DNA from: Eulemur rufifrons | Taxonomy: Eukaryota; Chordata; Mammalia; Primates; Lemuridae | Assembly (NCBI RefSeq): GCF_041146395.1 | Contig: NC_090984.1 | Location: 80,611,114-80,675,113 of the forward strand | Direction of reading: 5' to 3' | DNA length: 64,000 nucleotides | In this document: piece by piece, positions 61,470 to 64,000 of the stretch | Numbering within the stretch: position 1 is the stretch's first letter | Layout: every line of letters begins with the position of its first letter | Notes under the pieces: model-generated | Database searches by the model: none | What the model saw: only the letters and a program-made list of their open reading frames with translations | Told to the model about the DNA's origin: nothing | Position numbers and translations under genes: made by a program

Positions 61470-63515
61470 CACTAAAAATGGTGTCAATAAATTTTAGGTA
61501 CCTGTATTAATGTGGAGGTAATATGGCCTCCATAATCTTAATTTTTAATAGCAATTATAGACTCATTACTATCACAGTTTTAAAACTGTAGAGCATTACA
61601 AGAGAGGGCCCATGCAGTCTCACTATTTTGCTCATGCATTACCTATCCCTAGCCCCAACCCATGCCAAGAACATCCAGCCTGCTCTGCCACTCTGTGCTT
61701 AAGTCATTTAACTGAACTCTTCCAAGAAGCCTCTCCCAAACAATACAAACTCACAACAGCTTTCCCTTATTCTGCCCATCTTTAGCCTTTGGTATAGTTA
61801 CATAGATTATTCCATGTAATATGTTTGCATAAATGTCATTTTATTGTTGTTTTACTGTTGTACCTGATGTGGATATTAGAAATGACACACGAAACGATAT
61901 GATGATTTTTAAATCCATGTAATGGCTGGACACAACAGAAGTAAATCCACTCTCCCTCTGACACTGGGCAAAATGCATCCCAATGATCTCCTTGCTAATG
62001 TTTCTCCTCCTCCTAAACTAAATTGATCTTATTCACATCAGTTACATGTTCAGTCTAAATGGGAGCAAGGTTAAAACCACAAAGGGTCATATGTGACTAG
62101 AGGAAATAATGGAACATATAAAGCTACCAGGCCTGCAAATTGTTGATACTGTATTAGTAGTCTTAGTAGGAATTACAGGAAACCTCAGAGTTTTTGAGTA
62201 GGACATGTGAATATAACCAAATGTTGAGGGAAAATTTAACCTATTGTCTCAGAAATGGTGGAATGCAGACAAAGCTGATGACAAAGACATCAAATACTCC
62301 ACCTTCTAAAGAAAGCTGTAGAAAATTGAGGGCTAGACACCCCAACCATGGCTTAATAGGAAGAAGTCAAATCAGCCCTGTGACCTCCATTGATCACTCT
62401 GTCCCCAGCCCTTGCCACTACCCAATCTTAGGAGCAACAGACTAAGGAAAGGAGAAACAGTGGAGGACAGTAAGTGTTATACCTAGAGAGCAAGGGCACC
62501 TGCTTTCAAGCAACCCACTTGCTAGTTGATTTCCTAATTGCCCTTTGTGTGTTCCAGTGGTACTTGATAACTCAACTGAGGGCATTTCCTGGCATTATAC
62601 ACAGATGCCACTCAAGAGCCATGAGTTCAACTTCAACAGTTTCCATCTTTGCCAGTGTAGCATAGCAATAGTTGAATGGTAATTCCCATAGCCTAAAATA
62701 CAACTCTCTTTAACACTGATTTTATAACTCTGTGTCTATGAGTTAAACATTTAAAAGTTATTTTTACTTTGCATCAATGTATTACTTTAAAACCCTGTCC
62801 TGGTAGAGCTTTGTCATGAGAATCAAAATACTCTATTCACTTAGTAAATTAACTTCAGGTCTGATGCCACCAAGGCTAAGCACTCCATTGAGAAGTAGAG
62901 TACTCCTCTTCCAAGCTGTGCCCGCAGAGTGACCCTTCAGGTTCATGCAACATGAATGCTCAGGTGAACTGGAAAAAGAATCTGATGCTATTACCATTGC
63001 CCAGAAATACCTCAAGAGAAGAGTAGAAAAGAAGCCCCATATTTCTGCCTTGTGATATTAGAAGGAGAAAAAGTATCCCAGATGTAGTAGCCTGGTGGCT
63101 TGGATGAGCTAAATGATACAATGATTCATTTTGTATGATCTATTAAATGAAAATGATGCTCCTAACCTTTCAGACACAGTGCCATTCTGTCATCGTCATC
63201 CACACACGTTAAGATGAGAGCAAGACTCCATTTATTTCCAGAGCTTCTTTGGAGAAAGATGCTGTGATGTGTGATTTGATGTTTCCTGACATATCAAGTC
63301 ATAGTTGATTGTGATTGTCACAAAAATGTAAAAACTTTAAACAATGTAAAATAGAGATGGATCTTTGCCATGAAATACAAAGGATAATCATTTATCTTAG
63401 TGCTTCTCTGGCCTTTCTACTTTTAGAAACTCAGTATGTGGACATGTCTAAACCACACTCCAGACCACAATCTGAGCCATGCTTGACCAAATACTTTACC
63501 TTATGGCATCTATAA
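61470..63515. other. No gene recognised
   Basis: About 2 kb with only domain-free short frames (62194-62445, 62474-62665, 63315-63515 plus; 62833-63015 minus). Confidence 0.5.
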
Positions 63516-63519
63516 CATA

Positions 63520-63960
63520 GGGGAAAACCTCATTGGACTTTGAATAATCTCGACTGGGTTCATGGTCTAGTTTTGCCACTTACCAGCTAGGTGGCTTCAA
63601 GCACATAATTTAAAAACTCTTTGCAATTGTGAATTGTGCTCACTGATCATCATCTAAGAGCACATTTAGGAACAACATTAATCGGGTGTCGGGCAGATGT
63701 GGGGGGAGGGGATGGGTGTATACATGCATAATGAGTGCGATGCGCACTGTCTAGGGGATGGACTCACTTGAAGCTCTGACTCAGGAGGGTGGGAGGGCCA
63801 AGGGCAATATACGTAACCTAAACTTATGTACCCCCATAATATGCAGAAATAATAAAAAAAAATTTAAAAACTCTTGGGGCCTCAGTTTCCCCATCTATGA
63901 AATTTATGCAATATTTTAACTCTTTGTATTATTGGGGAGTTTTAACTTAGAAAATATTTG
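63520..63960 (+). mobile_element. MIR SINE split by an L1 insertion
   Basis: The left part (to 63621) reads 'ttgccacttaccagctaggt'. The right part (from 63876) reads ggggcctcagtttccccatc. Removing the insert and one copy of the duplication restores a continuous MIR core, which proves the insertion order. Confidence 0.88.
63622..63860 (+). mobile_element. Lemur-type L1 tail inserted in MIR
   Basis: A 239-bp insert bounded by a perfect 15-bp duplication aatttaaaaactctt (63607-63621 and 63861-63875). The 3' part ('gaagctctgactcaggaggg', 'gggcaatatacgtaacct', A-rich tail) matches the L1 tail at 15482. The first ~20 bases, 'tgcaattgtgaattgtgct', resemble antisense L1 ORF2 text, suggesting a short 5' inversion. 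Confidence 0.9.
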
Positions 63961-64000
63961 TGGAAACACCTAGTAAAGAGGCCCAGTAATTTATCTTTTC

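Overview
This 64 kb window looks like non-coding nuclear DNA of a strepsirrhine primate, most likely a lemur. It is AT-rich, has no open reading frame longer than 167 codons, and is filled with primate and mammal-wide interspersed repeats. The clade call rests on five dimeric Alu elements that share a strepsirrhine-type body (linker motif 'gtccatataatttctttct', right-arm motif 'gagtgccgtggcgtcagc') and on three L1 tails of a lemur-like 3' UTR ('gggcaatatacgtaacct'). No Galago- or loris-type tRNA SINE was seen. I found no host protein-coding exon, processed gene copy, rRNA, tRNA or CRISPR array. The window is best read as intergenic DNA or the inside of a very large intron.

Layout. 1-10.9 kb: L2, MIR and short L1 remnants, one minus-strand Alu (4666-5008) and a 121-bp L1 tail with clean target-site duplications (8196-8316). 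10.97-17.36 kb: a decayed class I (gammaretrovirus-like) endogenous provirus on the minus strand. It has two ~550-bp LTRs, a 4-bp target duplication, a protease remnant and a possible envelope remnant; reverse transcriptase and integrase are not visible, and a later L1 tail sits inside. 17.4-29.7 kb: old LTR-like sequence, an LTR-like element (20750-21350), an unexplained 443-bp inverted-repeat element (21590-22032), L2, MIR and a hAT-Charlie relic. 29.7-37.3 kb: two MaLR-type LTRs, paired MIRs, a CpG cluster near 34.1-34.3 kb, an Alu and an intact solo class I LTR (36606-37297). 37.3-48 kb: MIR, an L1 ORF2/3' end fragment, L2, a 33-bp ultra-truncated L1 tail (44432-44464) and an Alu. 48-64 kb: a MaLR LTR, a MIR carrying a 12-bp perfect hairpin and tandem duplications, an L2 split by a MER1-type hAT element, convergent L1s (one ~2.7 kb), two same-strand Alus, and a terminal MIR split by a small L1 insertion.

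No genes work together here. What the sequence records is a sequence of insertions: L2 and MIR first, then hAT elements and MaLR LTRs, then the class I provirus and solo LTR, then L1 tails and Alus. Nesting and intact target-site duplications let several of these be ordered. Repeat family names are from recognition of consensus features, not from a database search. Boundaries are exact where target duplications were found and approximate elsewhere.
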